A DNA stretch of 64,000 nt from Cohnella fermenti (GTDB lineage: Bacteria; Bacillota; Bacilli; Paenibacillales; Paenibacillaceae), in the NCBI RefSeq assembly GCF_004801405.1, contig NZ_SSOB01000041.1:1-64000 (forward strand), written 5' to 3'. Shown here in pieces: positions 50,758 to 59,179 of the stretch. The number at the start of each line of letters is the position of its first letter. Position 1 is the stretch's first letter. The notes under the pieces are model-generated. The model was not told the origin of the DNA. It made no database searches and saw nothing but the letters and a program-made list of their open reading frames with translations. The position numbers were made by a program, and so were the translations under genes.

Positions 50758-51795
50758 TTGATAAAACAAGACATTCCATCAACCATCATAGTGAACAAGT
50801 ATGAGTTCTTTGAGACGTTCACTTTTTCCATTACTGCTTCACTAGTCACTCTTGTTGGATTAATCACTATTTTTTTGTCTATTAATGTCCAGCATTCCAT
50901 ACAAAAAGCTAGAGAAATATATTGGGAGGCTATAGGTTTTACTTATGAAGAACAGGATTCGACATACTTTAATTCAATTAGAGGTAAATTAAGAAGAAAT
51001 GTAGAATTGTATAGACAAATATTAATGCCAAATTTTTTTAATAAGATTGTTATTTTTATTGCAATAGGTTCAATATTGGCAGTGGTATATATATGGTGGA
51101 GTTATGTCTATTATTTATCAACTATTGAGGCGGATGGAAATCAAGTAAATCATGCGAGACAATATTTAATTATTGTTACAACAGTATTAGCTGCATTTTG
51201 CATAATATTATTAATGATTATCCGGCCTTTCTTTACGGGTAAAATAGTGAAGGTCAAAAAAATCTTCAACGGAAATATCCGTACGGAATTATCTACAGTC
51301 TCATTAGCCGCGCATACCATTGAGATATTAGTTGTTGTGGATTACGGATATTTACAAATAGTGCCGAGGTTTCCTTTTGATTATAAAAATCTTAAGATCG
51401 AAACGGATATTGAATTGTATATTCCAGATGCAAAGCCATATCCTGCACTTAAATATATATCAAAATGTGTGCTACAAGGTGAGATGCAGATGAAATATAA
51501 AGTTGATGGGATAGTAGACTTATTTGGATATGATGTTAAATTTAATGAAACGGGAGATATAAATGACAGTAAGTACATTAATGAACAATGTAGAATTCCT
51601 GATTTGGGTGCGGGTAATGGAAGTGAGGTGAATATTACCCTTTATCTAGAAACAAAAGAAGGAAAACTTGTAGTGAAGTTTCCGAAATTCATAATTGAAG
51701 ATATTTATGGAACTATAAACACTTTAAAGCCAACGTCCGTTCAACGTTCTTTGGATAGTATAGAAACATTCAGACAGTTGAGGACTAAAGACTAG
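50758..51795 (+). CDS. Membrane protein with large cytosolic or external domain
   Basis: A 345-residue protein with three predicted membrane helices (about 22-44, 98-118 and 138-162) and a soluble C-terminal domain (about 170-345) rich in beta strands (HTIEILVVVDYGYLQIVP, VNITLYLETKEGKLVVKF). The start is TTG at 50758 after GAGAGGG. No family is recognised. Membrane proteins of this plan are common in defence islands as effectors, but no partner is seen. Confidence 0.5.
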   Translation: MIKQDIPSTIIVNKYEFFETFTFSITASLVTLVGLITIFLSINVQHSIQKAREIYWEAIGFTYEEQDSTYFNSIRGKLRRNVELYRQILMPNFFNKIVIFIAIGSILAVVYIWWSYVYYLSTIEADGNQVNHARQYLIIVTTVLAAFCIILLMIIRPFFTGKIVKVKKIFNGNIRTELSTVSLAAHTIEILVVVDYGYLQIVPRFPFDYKNLKIETDIELYIPDAKPYPALKYISKCVLQGEMQMKYKVDGIVDLFGYDVKFNETGDINDSKYINEQCRIPDLGAGNGSEVNITLYLETKEGKLVVKFPKFIIEDIYGTINTLKPTSVQRSLDSIETFRQLRTKD

Positions 51796-52210
51796 CCCAA
51801 TTGTGCTATTCTCACCTATCTTAATAAATAAGCTATGTAACTGACGCGCCTAGCTACTACTCTTCTGCCGTGTAATACCACAAATACTATAGAATTTTCG
51901 TCGCAGTGATGAGCATAACTATAAAATGGATCAAGCGCAAGGAACTGGAAAGTGTTGATGTTTATCGGGATATGAAAGGTTCATTTCAAGCTTAAGATCA
52001 GCCAGTTCATCGACGATAGGCGTTGAGGTGGGCAATCAGGTGGGTGCGGATAAGATGATTGAATGAGGTCTAAAGGACTATCTGAAGATGAGGCTCCCGC
52101 CGCTTTTCAGGAGCCAATTTATTTATTTTATATATAAATTTCGATATAATTCGACAGTTTTTTCATGGTGGTTGTGATACTGTAATCCTAATAAAAATTA
52201 GGATTAGGGG
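51796..52210. other. Gap with gene debris and a terminator
   Basis: 415 nt without a complete gene. A short coding-like stretch around 51930-51990 (IKRKELESVDVYRDMKGSFQ) may be a gene remnant. A hairpin GGCTCC / GGAGCC (52092-52115) followed by AATTTATTTATTTT probably terminates transcription ahead of the toxin gene. Confidence 0.4.
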
Positions 52211-52222
52211 TTGAAGCATAAT

Positions 52223-52798
52223 ATGTCGATAAGGGATCAAAAATTAATTTACCATCTCACCAGCATTCAAAATTTCGAGTCAATTCTCCAGTCAGGATTA
52301 TTGCCTAGAAATCAATTAGATAGCTTTATAGATGTTGCAGATGCTGAAATAATTGAGTTTAGAGAAGCGAATTCAATTACTGACTATGTTCCGTTTCATT
52401 TTTTTTCAAAAAACCCTTTTGATGGTAGGGTGCAAAGAGATAGACCTGATGAAGAATTTATCTATATCACTCTGAAGCGAAGTTATGCTAAAGATAATGG
52501 TTTTTTAATAATTCCACAGCACCCCATCTCAATGGAGGAATTTTCGATGTACTCTTATGAAGAAGGGTTTGATGTAATTGATTGGGAAACGATGGATGTT
52601 AGAGATTACCATAACACCCTATGTAAAAATATCTGTATGGCAGAGTGTGTTTCACCATCTCTAATTGATTCGAGTGACTTTCATTGCATTTTTGTGAAAA
52701 ATGCAGATCAAAAGAAGATCATAACAGATCTATCCTCAAAGTATTATGATAAGATCCCTTACATGGTTACTGTTAATTCAAATATGTTTTTAGGCTGA
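52223..52798 (+). CDS. darT: DarT-like DNA ADP-ribosyltransferase toxin
   Basis: A 191-residue protein of the DUF4433/DarT family, which transfers ADP-ribose from NAD to thymidine in single-stranded DNA. Visible features: LIYHLTSIQNFESILQSGLL (substrate/NAD-binding His-Thr region), SKNPFDGRVQR, and CMAECVSP near residue 145 holding the catalytic Glu. The length is typical. The start could be TTG at 52211 or ATG at 52223. The antitoxin DarG follows 145 nt downstream in the usual order. It is in the AT-rich island and so was probably acquired separately. Confidence 0.85.
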   Translation: MSIRDQKLIYHLTSIQNFESILQSGLLPRNQLDSFIDVADAEIIEFREANSITDYVPFHFFSKNPFDGRVQRDRPDEEFIYITLKRSYAKDNGFLIIPQHPISMEEFSMYSYEEGFDVIDWETMDVRDYHNTLCKNICMAECVSPSLIDSSDFHCIFVKNADQKKIITDLSSKYYDKIPYMVTVNSNMFLG

Positions 52799-52943
52799 GG
52801 AATGTTTGAAATTAAGTTATAAGTGTGAAGCTTTCTAGCTAACAATTGTGTATAATTGAGGGTAGCATTGTTGGTTTTTATTTGATGGATGAGTAAGGGA
52901 CAGAAAAGATACATAAAACTGTTTGTTTTAAGGAAGTGTATCT

Positions 52944-54005
52944 GTGATAAATTTTGTAAAAGGGAATTTGTTTGATTCTGAAGCGATGGCAATTGTAAAT
53001 ACTGTTAATTGTGTTGGTATTATGGGTAAAGGAATTGCCTATGAAGTGAAGAAACGATATCCTCACGTATTTGATGAATATAAGTTGATGTGTGATAAGA
53101 AAGAATTAAAGCCAGGGGTTATGCAAACAGTCCCCACTGAGAGTTTAATTGGAGCTCAATATATTGTTAATTTTCCAACTAAAAAACATTGGAAAGCAAA
53201 GTCTAAGATTGAGGATATTGAGCTTGGTTTAGTGGCACTAGTTGAAGAAATAAAAAAATATGATTTTAAATCGATTGCTATACCGCCTTTAGGTTGCGGA
53301 AACGGTGGGCTGAATTGGAAAGATGTAAAACCTCTTATATTAGATGCTCTACAAAGTATTGAAAATGTAGATATTTTAGTGTTTGAGCCCGGGAACTATG
53401 TAGAAAACTCTGCTGACATTAATAAAAAAAGTATTGAAATGAGTAATGAGAATAAGCCAAGGCTTACTGAAGGTAGAAGGGATTTACTAGCCTTTCTCAT
53501 CGCATTTACAAAAGAAAATTTTGTTGTTTCCGTGCATGAAATTCATAATTTAGCATTTATAATGCAATCTGCGGGATATTCATTAAATTTGTCGTTTGTT
53601 CAATCGATTAATGGTCCCTTCTCTGAAGGTTTGAATCAAGTTTTATCCAAATTGAATGATCACTATTTTAAAGTACTCAGCTTCCCAAATAGATCATCTA
53701 TTGTTAGAATAAAAGAAAATGAAATGTATAGTACCACTAATGCAGGTGAGCTTCATCAAGAAACTTTTAATAAATTAATGGAAGCCATTAGCGGCTATCG
53801 GAGTGAAGCTGGTCTTGAATTATATTCAAAGGTATTGTGGGAACTAATGAACGCAGGCGATCCGAATGACATTGACTTACTCGTGAAAAATGTATTTAAT
53901 TGGAAAACGGTTAACGAAGCCTTATTTAGGGAAGAAGATGTGAAAAGACTCCATTCTCATTTGATGGATTGTTCCCTTTTTAGTTCACCTAAACTCACTC
54001 TGTGA
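52944..54005 (+). CDS. darG: DarG-like macrodomain antitoxin
   Basis: A 353-residue protein. The N-terminal macrodomain (1-150) has IVNTVNCVGIMGKGIAYEV and IPPLGCGNGGLNWKDV, the ADP-ribose-binding loops of DarG, which removes ADP-ribose from DNA. The C-terminal 190 residues (RRDLLAFLIAFTKENFVVSV, FVQSINGPFSEGLNQVLSKL) correspond to the DarG C-terminal domain that binds and blocks DarT directly. The start is GTG at 52944 after AAGGAAG. The pair stabilises mobile elements and can act against phage. Confidence 0.9.
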   Translation: MINFVKGNLFDSEAMAIVNTVNCVGIMGKGIAYEVKKRYPHVFDEYKLMCDKKELKPGVMQTVPTESLIGAQYIVNFPTKKHWKAKSKIEDIELGLVALVEEIKKYDFKSIAIPPLGCGNGGLNWKDVKPLILDALQSIENVDILVFEPGNYVENSADINKKSIEMSNENKPRLTEGRRDLLAFLIAFTKENFVVSVHEIHNLAFIMQSAGYSLNLSFVQSINGPFSEGLNQVLSKLNDHYFKVLSFPNRSSIVRIKENEMYSTTNAGELHQETFNKLMEAISGYRSEAGLELYSKVLWELMNAGDPNDIDLLVKNVFNWKTVNEALFREEDVKRLHSHLMDCSLFSSPKLTL

Positions 54006-54096
54006 AGGGGAATGCAGGTTCACTGGGTACGTTTTGTTTTCATATCTAATCATTTTTGAGAATGAGTTGGCATGTCTTTTTTATGGGCGTGTTAAT

Positions 54097-54165
54097 GACT
54101 ATCCTTGGGAAGGCGCTTGAATGGCATGCAAGAAGTCGTCGGTTCGATCCCGATAGTCCCCACCA
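54097..54165 (+). pseudogene. Decayed tRNA-Ala (GGC anticodon)
   Basis: Positions 54112-54165 match a tRNA-Ala from the D-arm to the CCA: CGCTTGAATGGCATGCAAG (anticodon GGC), GTCGGTTCGATCCCGAT (T-arm) and AGTCCCCACCA. Upstream only GACTAT remains of the acceptor, about seven D-arm bases are missing, the anticodon stem has an A-G mismatch and the 5' GGG is lost, so it is not a working tRNA. A terminator follows. It may be a remnant of an attachment site. Confidence 0.7.
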
Positions 54166-54177
54166 ACCACACAGACA

Positions 54178-54199
54178 AACAGCAGAGATGCTGTTTTTT
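54178..54199 (+). terminator. Terminator after the tRNA-like sequence
   Basis: The stem AACAGCA / TGCTGTT with loop GAGA is followed by TTTT. It is normal for a tRNA transcription unit. Confidence 0.8.
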
Positions 54200-54261
54200 C
54201 ATTTAACGAGTTCACATTTATTGTGATTACTATTTACATTATCATAAGGTGGTGTTTTGGA

Positions 54262-54723
54262 ATGCGAATAAAACTGGAAGATCATTTGATGGCACTTTTT
54301 AATGATAAGATTGACGATGTATATGTCGAAACTCATACAGCGCATTTTTCTGTTTGGGAAGCACATCCCATAAAAGTAAATGGTGAAGAATCTACTTGGG
54401 ATGAGTTTATTTCTATGTTAAACAGTCATTGCGATGAATTAACGGTAAGTGACGGTACTCGATTTGTTAAAGTTGATAAATTATTTGTTGCTGCAGGGTC
54501 TTTGGATAGAGTGAAAGTCTTTTTGGATGACAATGTTCCAGAATATATGGACGGCATAATACGAATAGGCTCTGTTATCAGTTATGATGAAAACGACGAG
54601 GTTGTAGGAGACCACCAAGACTTAGTTGATAACATGGAATTTCATGATCCCACTGATCTAAGGAAATATGTCTCCAAAAAGCTTGATATTGATATTGATA
54701 AGATTGAGATTGTTGAGGAATAG
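54262..54723 (+). CDS. Hypothetical acidic protein
   Basis: A 153-residue soluble, acidic protein (RIKLEDHLMALFNDKIDDVY, SVWEAHPIKVNGEESTWDEF, ending DIDIDKIEIVEE). It is not recognised. The start is ATG at 54262 after AAGGTGGTG. It lies alone between the decayed tRNA and a terminator. The pronounced acidity recalls DNA-mimic or anti-defence proteins, but this is speculation. Confidence 0.5.
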   Translation: MRIKLEDHLMALFNDKIDDVYVETHTAHFSVWEAHPIKVNGEESTWDEFISMLNSHCDELTVSDGTRFVKVDKLFVAAGSLDRVKVFLDDNVPEYMDGIIRIGSVISYDENDEVVGDHQDLVDNMEFHDPTDLRKYVSKKLDIDIDKIEIVEE

Positions 54724-54771
54724 AAAATAGTCGCTTCGTCAGGTCAGTATAGCTTTAAAAGCAATGATAAT

Positions 54772-54803
54772 GAACCTCATGCTAATAGTGCATGAGGTTT
54801 CTT
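54772..54803 (+). terminator. Rho-independent terminator
   Basis: The stem AACCTCATGC / GCATGAGGTT with loop TAATAGT is followed by TCTTT. It ends the gene at 54262-54723. Confidence 0.85.
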
Positions 54804-54884
54804 TATGCAAAAATCACTTCGGGTGAATGACCTCGGACAGCAGCAACTGCCGCAGCGATCGTTTGTTTACCCATTCACAAAACA

Positions 54885-54927
54885 AAGCAAGCAGACCATA
54901 CCCTTTCCTGATCTGCTTGCTTTTATG
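54885..54927. terminator. Bidirectional terminator next to recombinase 2
   Basis: AAAGCAAGCAGA (54886-54897) pairs with TCTGCTTGCTTT (54912-54923). It is directly downstream of the minus-strand recombinase stop at 54929. Confidence 0.75.
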
Positions 54928-54928
54928 A

Positions 54929-55912
54929 TTATTGAGATCGTTTTCCGAAATTCATATTCTCTACCGGACTGTACTTTTGATGCTGATCCCGAATATCAGT
55001 ACTAAACAGCTCGACGTAATGCCTGACCATGTCCAGCGTGGAATGCCCCAATATTTTCTGCAATGTAAAAATATCTCCGCCATTCATAATGTAGAATTTG
55101 GCCATTGTGTGCCGAAAGGTATGGGGTGACACGCGGACGTCTTCAATTCCGGCGGCTTTCCCGTATTCCTGAATATTTTCCTGAATCGTCCGCTTTCCGA
55201 TTCGCTCATCCTCTACATTAACGAATAGGGCTTTGGAATCCAATTCTCCCCGCTCGGCGATGTATTGTTGCAGTACATTGGCGCATGTTTTCTGGATGGG
55301 TACGCGCCGCGCTTTTCTCCCCTTGCCCATACGAATGATGATTTCTCGTTCCTTCAGAAACACATCGCCGAGTTCCAACGCGATGCATTCGCTAATCCGC
55401 ATGCCGGTTTCAAGCAATACCATCATAATGGTGTAATCCCGAAGACCGGTAAAGGATTTGCGATCGGGCTGCTCCAGTAGGTCCAGCACTTGTTCCTTTG
55501 TCAATGTCTGAATCATTTTCTTTTCCGCTACAATTAAACGCAGTTGATCGAAAATGGGTTGCTTTACAATGTGTTCTTCATACAGGAAACGGAAGAAGGT
55601 TTTGCAGGCTCTGATTCGGTTGTTGATCGTATAGCTGGCAAGGCCGGAATCCAGCATATACCCGATATAATGCTCTTTGATGTTCCGGGCCGTCATCTTT
55701 GACAAGTCGATCGCCATGTTTTGTTTTTGAAAGGTTCTTTCGAAGTGCCTCAGAGCCTCCTGATAAAATTCGATCGTGCGCGGCGACAAATTCAAGGAAC
55801 GTTTATGCAAAAAATACGCTTTGACGGCTTGCTCGAAACTGACCATCTTTTGAGGAAGATCCTCTTTGGTGACGGGGGTGGCGGACTGCAGTACGTTGTT
55901 CCGGCGTCTCAT
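54929..55912 (-). CDS. Tyrosine recombinase 2
   Basis: A 327-residue XerC/D-like recombinase. Residues 25-115 are the core-binding domain. The catalytic domain has ETGMRISECIAL (Arg I), SPHTFRHTMAKFYI (HxxR), KILGHSTLDM (His II) and VRHYVELF (Tyr). All active-site residues are intact. It overlaps recombinase 3 by 4 nt (ATGA), so the two are produced together and may act as a heteromer. It is closely related to recombinase 1 at 46 kb. The pair lies just left of the tRNA-Leu fragment and probably integrates an element there. Confidence 0.9.
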   Translation of the reverse strand: MRRRNNVLQSATPVTKEDLPQKMVSFEQAVKAYFLHKRSLNLSPRTIEFYQEALRHFERTFQKQNMAIDLSKMTARNIKEHYIGYMLDSGLASYTINNRIRACKTFFRFLYEEHIVKQPIFDQLRLIVAEKKMIQTLTKEQVLDLLEQPDRKSFTGLRDYTIMMVLLETGMRISECIALELGDVFLKEREIIIRMGKGRKARRVPIQKTCANVLQQYIAERGELDSKALFVNVEDERIGKRTIQENIQEYGKAAGIEDVRVSPHTFRHTMAKFYIMNGGDIFTLQKILGHSTLDMVRHYVELFSTDIRDQHQKYSPVENMNFGKRSQ

Positions 55913-56856
55913 GTCTCCACCTCCAAATCGGTCTCGGCCTTAGAAAAGAGACTTTCGATCGGGCTGGCTTTCTTAAGTTGGTCATGTAAATCTTGATTGA
56001 AAAGATCAACGTATCTTTTCGTCATTTCAATATTGGTATGGCCGAGAATATGCATCAGGGAGAAGGCATCGCCCCCGTTCAACAAGTAGGATTTGGCCAT
56101 CGTATGCCGGAACGTATGGGCAGATCCCCGAGTGCCTTGAATGTGGGCAGCTTTACAATGATCAATAATAAGTTTTTTGATGGCTCCGTGAAGAAGCGGG
56201 GTGTTTTTGAGTGTGACCCAGCAATCGTCAAATGGATGTTCTCCCCGTTCTTGAAGGTAGCGGAGGAGTTGGTATTGGCACGTTTGTTGAATGAATACGA
56301 TGCGGGGTTTGCGCCCCTTGCCGGATGGAATCCGGATCGTCCCTTCTGCCAAATCAATATCGGATACCTGCATGCGGGATAATTCCATTAAGCGCATACC
56401 GGTTTCCAAAAGGATCAGCATCATTGTGTAGTCACGAAAACCGGTGAAGGTTTTTCGATCGGGTTGATTTAGAATCGCTTCAACTTGTTCCGCCGAAAAA
56501 GTGAAAATTGCACGATTCGTAGCTTTGATTAATTTGAAGTTCTCAGCAAGGTTGGCGGAAAGGTAGCCGTCTCGAAAGAGGAATTTAAAAAAGACTTTGC
56601 ATGTACTGATGCGCCCGCGGATGGTTGCAGAAGCTAAATTTCGATCCAGCATGTAGTTCATATAGCGATTGCTTAAATCGAAAGGGGTTAGTTCTGAAAA
56701 AGTCAGTTTGTTTTCATTCAAAAATTTTTCGAACGTACGCAGGCTGAACAAGTGGGACGAATAGGCGGAATGCGTCAGATTGCGAAGTTTGCAATCTTGA
56801 AGGAATAAACGGGCAGCCTCAGAAAATGTTAAAACGGGTACATTTGACATGGACAC
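55909..56856 (-). CDS. Tyrosine recombinase 3
   Basis: A 315-residue recombinase. ETGMRLMELSRM (Arg I), SAHTFRHTMAKSYL (HxxR), HILGHTNIEM (His II) and TKRYVDLF (Tyr) are all present. The start is taken as GTG at 56856 (9 nt after AGGAGG); the ATG at 56850 is the alternative. It is the first gene of the minus-strand recombinase pair, about 220 nt left of the tRNA-Leu fragment. Paired overlapping tyrosine recombinases recall the recombinase-in-trio type of element, but only two are adjacent here. Confidence 0.9.
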   Translation of the reverse strand: MSMSNVPVLTFSEAARLFLQDCKLRNLTHSAYSSHLFSLRTFEKFLNENKLTFSELTPFDLSNRYMNYMLDRNLASATIRGRISTCKVFFKFLFRDGYLSANLAENFKLIKATNRAIFTFSAEQVEAILNQPDRKTFTGFRDYTMMLILLETGMRLMELSRMQVSDIDLAEGTIRIPSGKGRKPRIVFIQQTCQYQLLRYLQERGEHPFDDCWVTLKNTPLLHGAIKKLIIDHCKAAHIQGTRGSAHTFRHTMAKSYLLNGGDAFSLMHILGHTNIEMTKRYVDLFNQDLHDQLKKASPIESLFSKAETDLEVET

Positions 56857-57074
56857 AACATCCTTCCTCCTGAAATGTTTGGCGAGGGAAATGTTGTGCG
56901 CGGCTGGAGCCAATTGTCGCGCTAATGTTTGGGATGTATGAGCGCGCTAAAAACGATCGAAAATGAGGTATTTTTTCGTCGTTGGAACAAATTTGGAAAA
57001 TCCCTGAAATCCCTTGTCCCATAAGGGATTTCGGGAGGTGCGCTTTTCTTGTTCCCCTCCTGTTCGGCACACCA

Positions 57075-57132
57075 ATTTCAGGTTCCAGTGGGCTAACCCC
57101 CCGTGGAGGTTCGAGTCCTCTCGTCCGCACCA
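57075..57132 (+). other. 3' tRNA-Leu fragment, probable right attachment site
   Basis: The sequence runs from a TTTCAGG anticodon-loop-like segment (CAG anticodon) through TTCCAGTGGGCTAACC to a T-arm (GGAGGTTCGAGTCCTCT) and the 3' end CGTCCGCACCA. The matching 5' half (GCGGACG and D-arm) is absent. Elements that insert into tRNA 3' ends leave exactly such a fragment at the far side. The orientation implies that the inserted element lies to the left and that a complete tRNA-Leu lies at its other end, outside the window. Confidence 0.7.
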
Positions 57133-57143
57133 TCTTAAGAATG

Positions 57144-57188
57144 TACAAGCTCTTGAATCTGTCCTTGCGACGGTTCAAGAGCTTTTTG
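57144..57188 (+). terminator. Terminator downstream of the tRNA-Leu fragment
   Basis: The stem AAGCTCTTGAA / TTCAAGAGCTT encloses TCTGTCCTTGCGACGG and is followed by TTTTTG. It is probably the original tRNA-Leu terminator. Confidence 0.85.
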
Positions 57189-57367
57189 TTTGATTGGGAT
57201 TTGCAACGTATTGCTCATGACCTGTGCCGCCGAAACCTTAGAGCACATCCTGTTGGAGAAGCTGCGAAAAGGATGGCAGGCGGTCGTGTTAAAGTTGATC
57301 CGGCGTTCGTTGACAGGAGAGTTGACAGGAGAAGAGAAGCGGCGGGTACAGTCATTAGTTTGCAAGC

Positions 57368-58159
57368 TTGCAGGCCGGCCCTGCGGCACGCCCGCGGTAT
57401 CGTTCTCCCAGTGTCATCATGTCCGGCAACGATTATATTCTGATCTTCGACGAAGTGGCCGATATGCGGGTCAGGGGCCGCTTCTCCTGGTTTACGCACC
57501 GTGACGAGGATTTTCCTGGTATCTATCAGTTGAAGCCGGGAGCCGCTGCGTCCAGCGTTGATCCTGGCGGACCTGTCGATACAGCGCCGGTTCCGCCGGG
57601 CGGCTACGCGCGCCCGGGGATAAGGAACGGCTATCCGAAAGGCTCCAAGGGTCGTTATGACGATGGCTTCGCCCATTTCCTGACTGTCGTGACACATCGC
57701 GAGACTTGGCAGCCGCAGTTGACCGAGGTGCAGACGACCGGGTATGGCGCGATCGTGTCGTTATGCGGCAGAACGGACTACTTGTTCCGCGATGCGTCGC
57801 GTATCCGGCATGACGATGGCGTCATTCGCTTCGACGGGTATGCCGGCATCGTGAGAAGCTATAGCGCAGATCAGGTGGAAGCCGCCGCTTTCGCTTTCAC
57901 GCTGAACAATGGCGATTTGCGTGGGCAATCGTCCTCGGCTGTGCGCCTGGCGGTTGAACTGGAGGTGCCGGATGCGCTTGCGGATGTTCATTACCGGATG
58001 TACGTTGATGGTCAGCCGCTCGATGGCGGTCGAAGCGAGGAAGACGGTCGTTGCGTCATCTGCTTCGAGCTGCCGCCGGGGCGGCATTCGTGGCAATGGA
58101 CGGATCATGTAAGGTACTGGTTGTTTTCCTGTCTACGTCCTGCCCCTTTTTGTGTATAG
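57368..58159 (+). pseudogene. C-terminal fragment resembling heparinase II/III
   Basis: An open frame without a proper start. From about 57419 it reads a beta-rich sequence (SGNDYILIFDEVADMRVRGR, FSWFTHRDEDF, FDGYAGIVRSYSADQVEAAA, ELPPGRHSWQWTD) like the C-terminal beta-sandwich of heparinase II/III or related polysaccharide lyases. The catalytic N-terminal part is absent, and the frame ends in a foreign tail (RYWLFSCLRPAPF). It lies just outside the attachment site, so it may be a chromosomal gene cut by older rearrangement. Confidence 0.45.
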
Positions 58160-58160
58160 T

Positions 58161-58675
58161 GGGAATAGGGAAACCGAGCCAAAGCCATTCGTCAGCTTAA
58201 CGATACTCAATCCGCATATTGATAAAAATGCCGTGGACGACAAGCAGTCCATACTGGATGTCCGGGCCAAAACTGAAGACGGCAAACAGGTGAATTTGGA
58301 AATCCAGGTGAGCAACAAACATGATATGGCAAAGCGCAGCCTGTATTATTCCTCCAAAATGTACGAGGAGCAATTGGAAGAGGGCGCGCTGTACATGACT
58401 TTGCAAAAAGTCATCTCCAGTTGCCGAAACTAGAGAGCAAAGCCCACAAGATGGACAGCCGACTCGTAAATTGGCTGATGTTCATTGACGGCGCAGCACA
58501 AGACCGATGGGAGGAACTCGCGATGGATACCCCTGGTTTGAAAAAGGCGCTTCTGGATGAGCAATCTGCATTCGCCTATGCGGAGTCCAGAGGCAGCATG
58601 TCGATTGCACTTATTGCCGAAGTAACCGAATTGTCCGAAGCGGAAATTCAGGAATTAACGAAACAATCGCACTAA
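58161..58675 (+). pseudogene. Rpn-family (PD-(D/E)XK nuclease) remnant
   Basis: The first frame carries FVSLTILNPHIDKNAVDDKQ and VNLEIQVSNKHDMAKRSLYY, typical of the Rpn/PF12784 nuclease core (ILDVRAKT...LEIQ). After TLQKVISS the frame breaks, and the C-terminal part (LPKLESKAHKMDSRLVNW, ELSEAEIQEL) continues in the next frame to 58675. The start is missing, and a central segment is deleted between the frames. Rpn genes are mobile recombination-promoting nucleases; this copy is dead. Confidence 0.75.
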
Positions 58676-58723
58676 CGACCAATGAGCCGGCTCCCCATCG
58701 CGAAGTGCGCAAGGGGTGCCCTG

Positions 58724-59158
58724 TTACTGCGCGAACTTCTCGGCGAAAGATTTGATCCGATCGACGAAAATCCCTTGCAACTGGTCGGTGCCTTCCTTTG
58801 GCGCTTTGTAGGCTTTATAGCCTCCGAATGATTCGATGCAGAGCGCCGCTTCTCTAAGGTCGGCTGGAATATTCCTCTCGATAATCTCTTCCGTCTCCTT
58901 GGGCTTCTCGTTGCAAATAAAGTATCCCATTCCTTTCTTTAGGAGCTCGTCATGATTTTTTTTGATGAAGTCCCGAATCGGCTTGTATATTTTCCCGTCT
59001 CTTACTCCCGCCCCCAGAATGATGCGGTCGAACTGCCCGATGGCGGGCTTGTCCGTCTCCAAGTTGCATGTTGTGCAATTCGACAGTTGCGCCGACAATA
59101 CGTTTACGCATTGCGCCGTTGCTCCGGTTTTTGTTGCGAATAGAACGAGTACAGCCAT
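58724..59158 (-). CDS. Flavodoxin-domain protein
   Basis: A 144-residue protein of the flavodoxin fold. The FMN phosphate loop is LVLFATKTGATAQCVNVLSA near residue 5, and DRIILGAGVRDGKIYKPIRD follows. It resembles the short HemG-like flavodoxin-domain proteins of Gram-positives that carry FMN and act in redox or protoporphyrinogen chemistry. It lies 21 nt downstream of a MarR regulator gene on the same strand, so it is probably under its control. Confidence 0.8.
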   Translation of the reverse strand: MAVLVLFATKTGATAQCVNVLSAQLSNCTTCNLETDKPAIGQFDRIILGAGVRDGKIYKPIRDFIKKNHDELLKKGMGYFICNEKPKETEEIIERNIPADLREAALCIESFGGYKAYKAPKEGTDQLQGIFVDRIKSFAEKFAQ

Positions 59159-59179
59159 TATTGCTTCACCCTTATCTCG

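Noticed and set aside
56819..57178. Minus-strand frame extending recombinase 3 region through the tRNA fragment (contains TRGLEPPRG)
   Set aside because: This peptide is the well-known false ORF produced by reading the complement of a tRNA-Leu 3' half; it supported the tRNA call instead.
57135..57389. Short frames between the tRNA fragment and the heparinase remnant
   Set aside because: They overlap the terminator or lack starts and motifs; best read as non-coding or debris.
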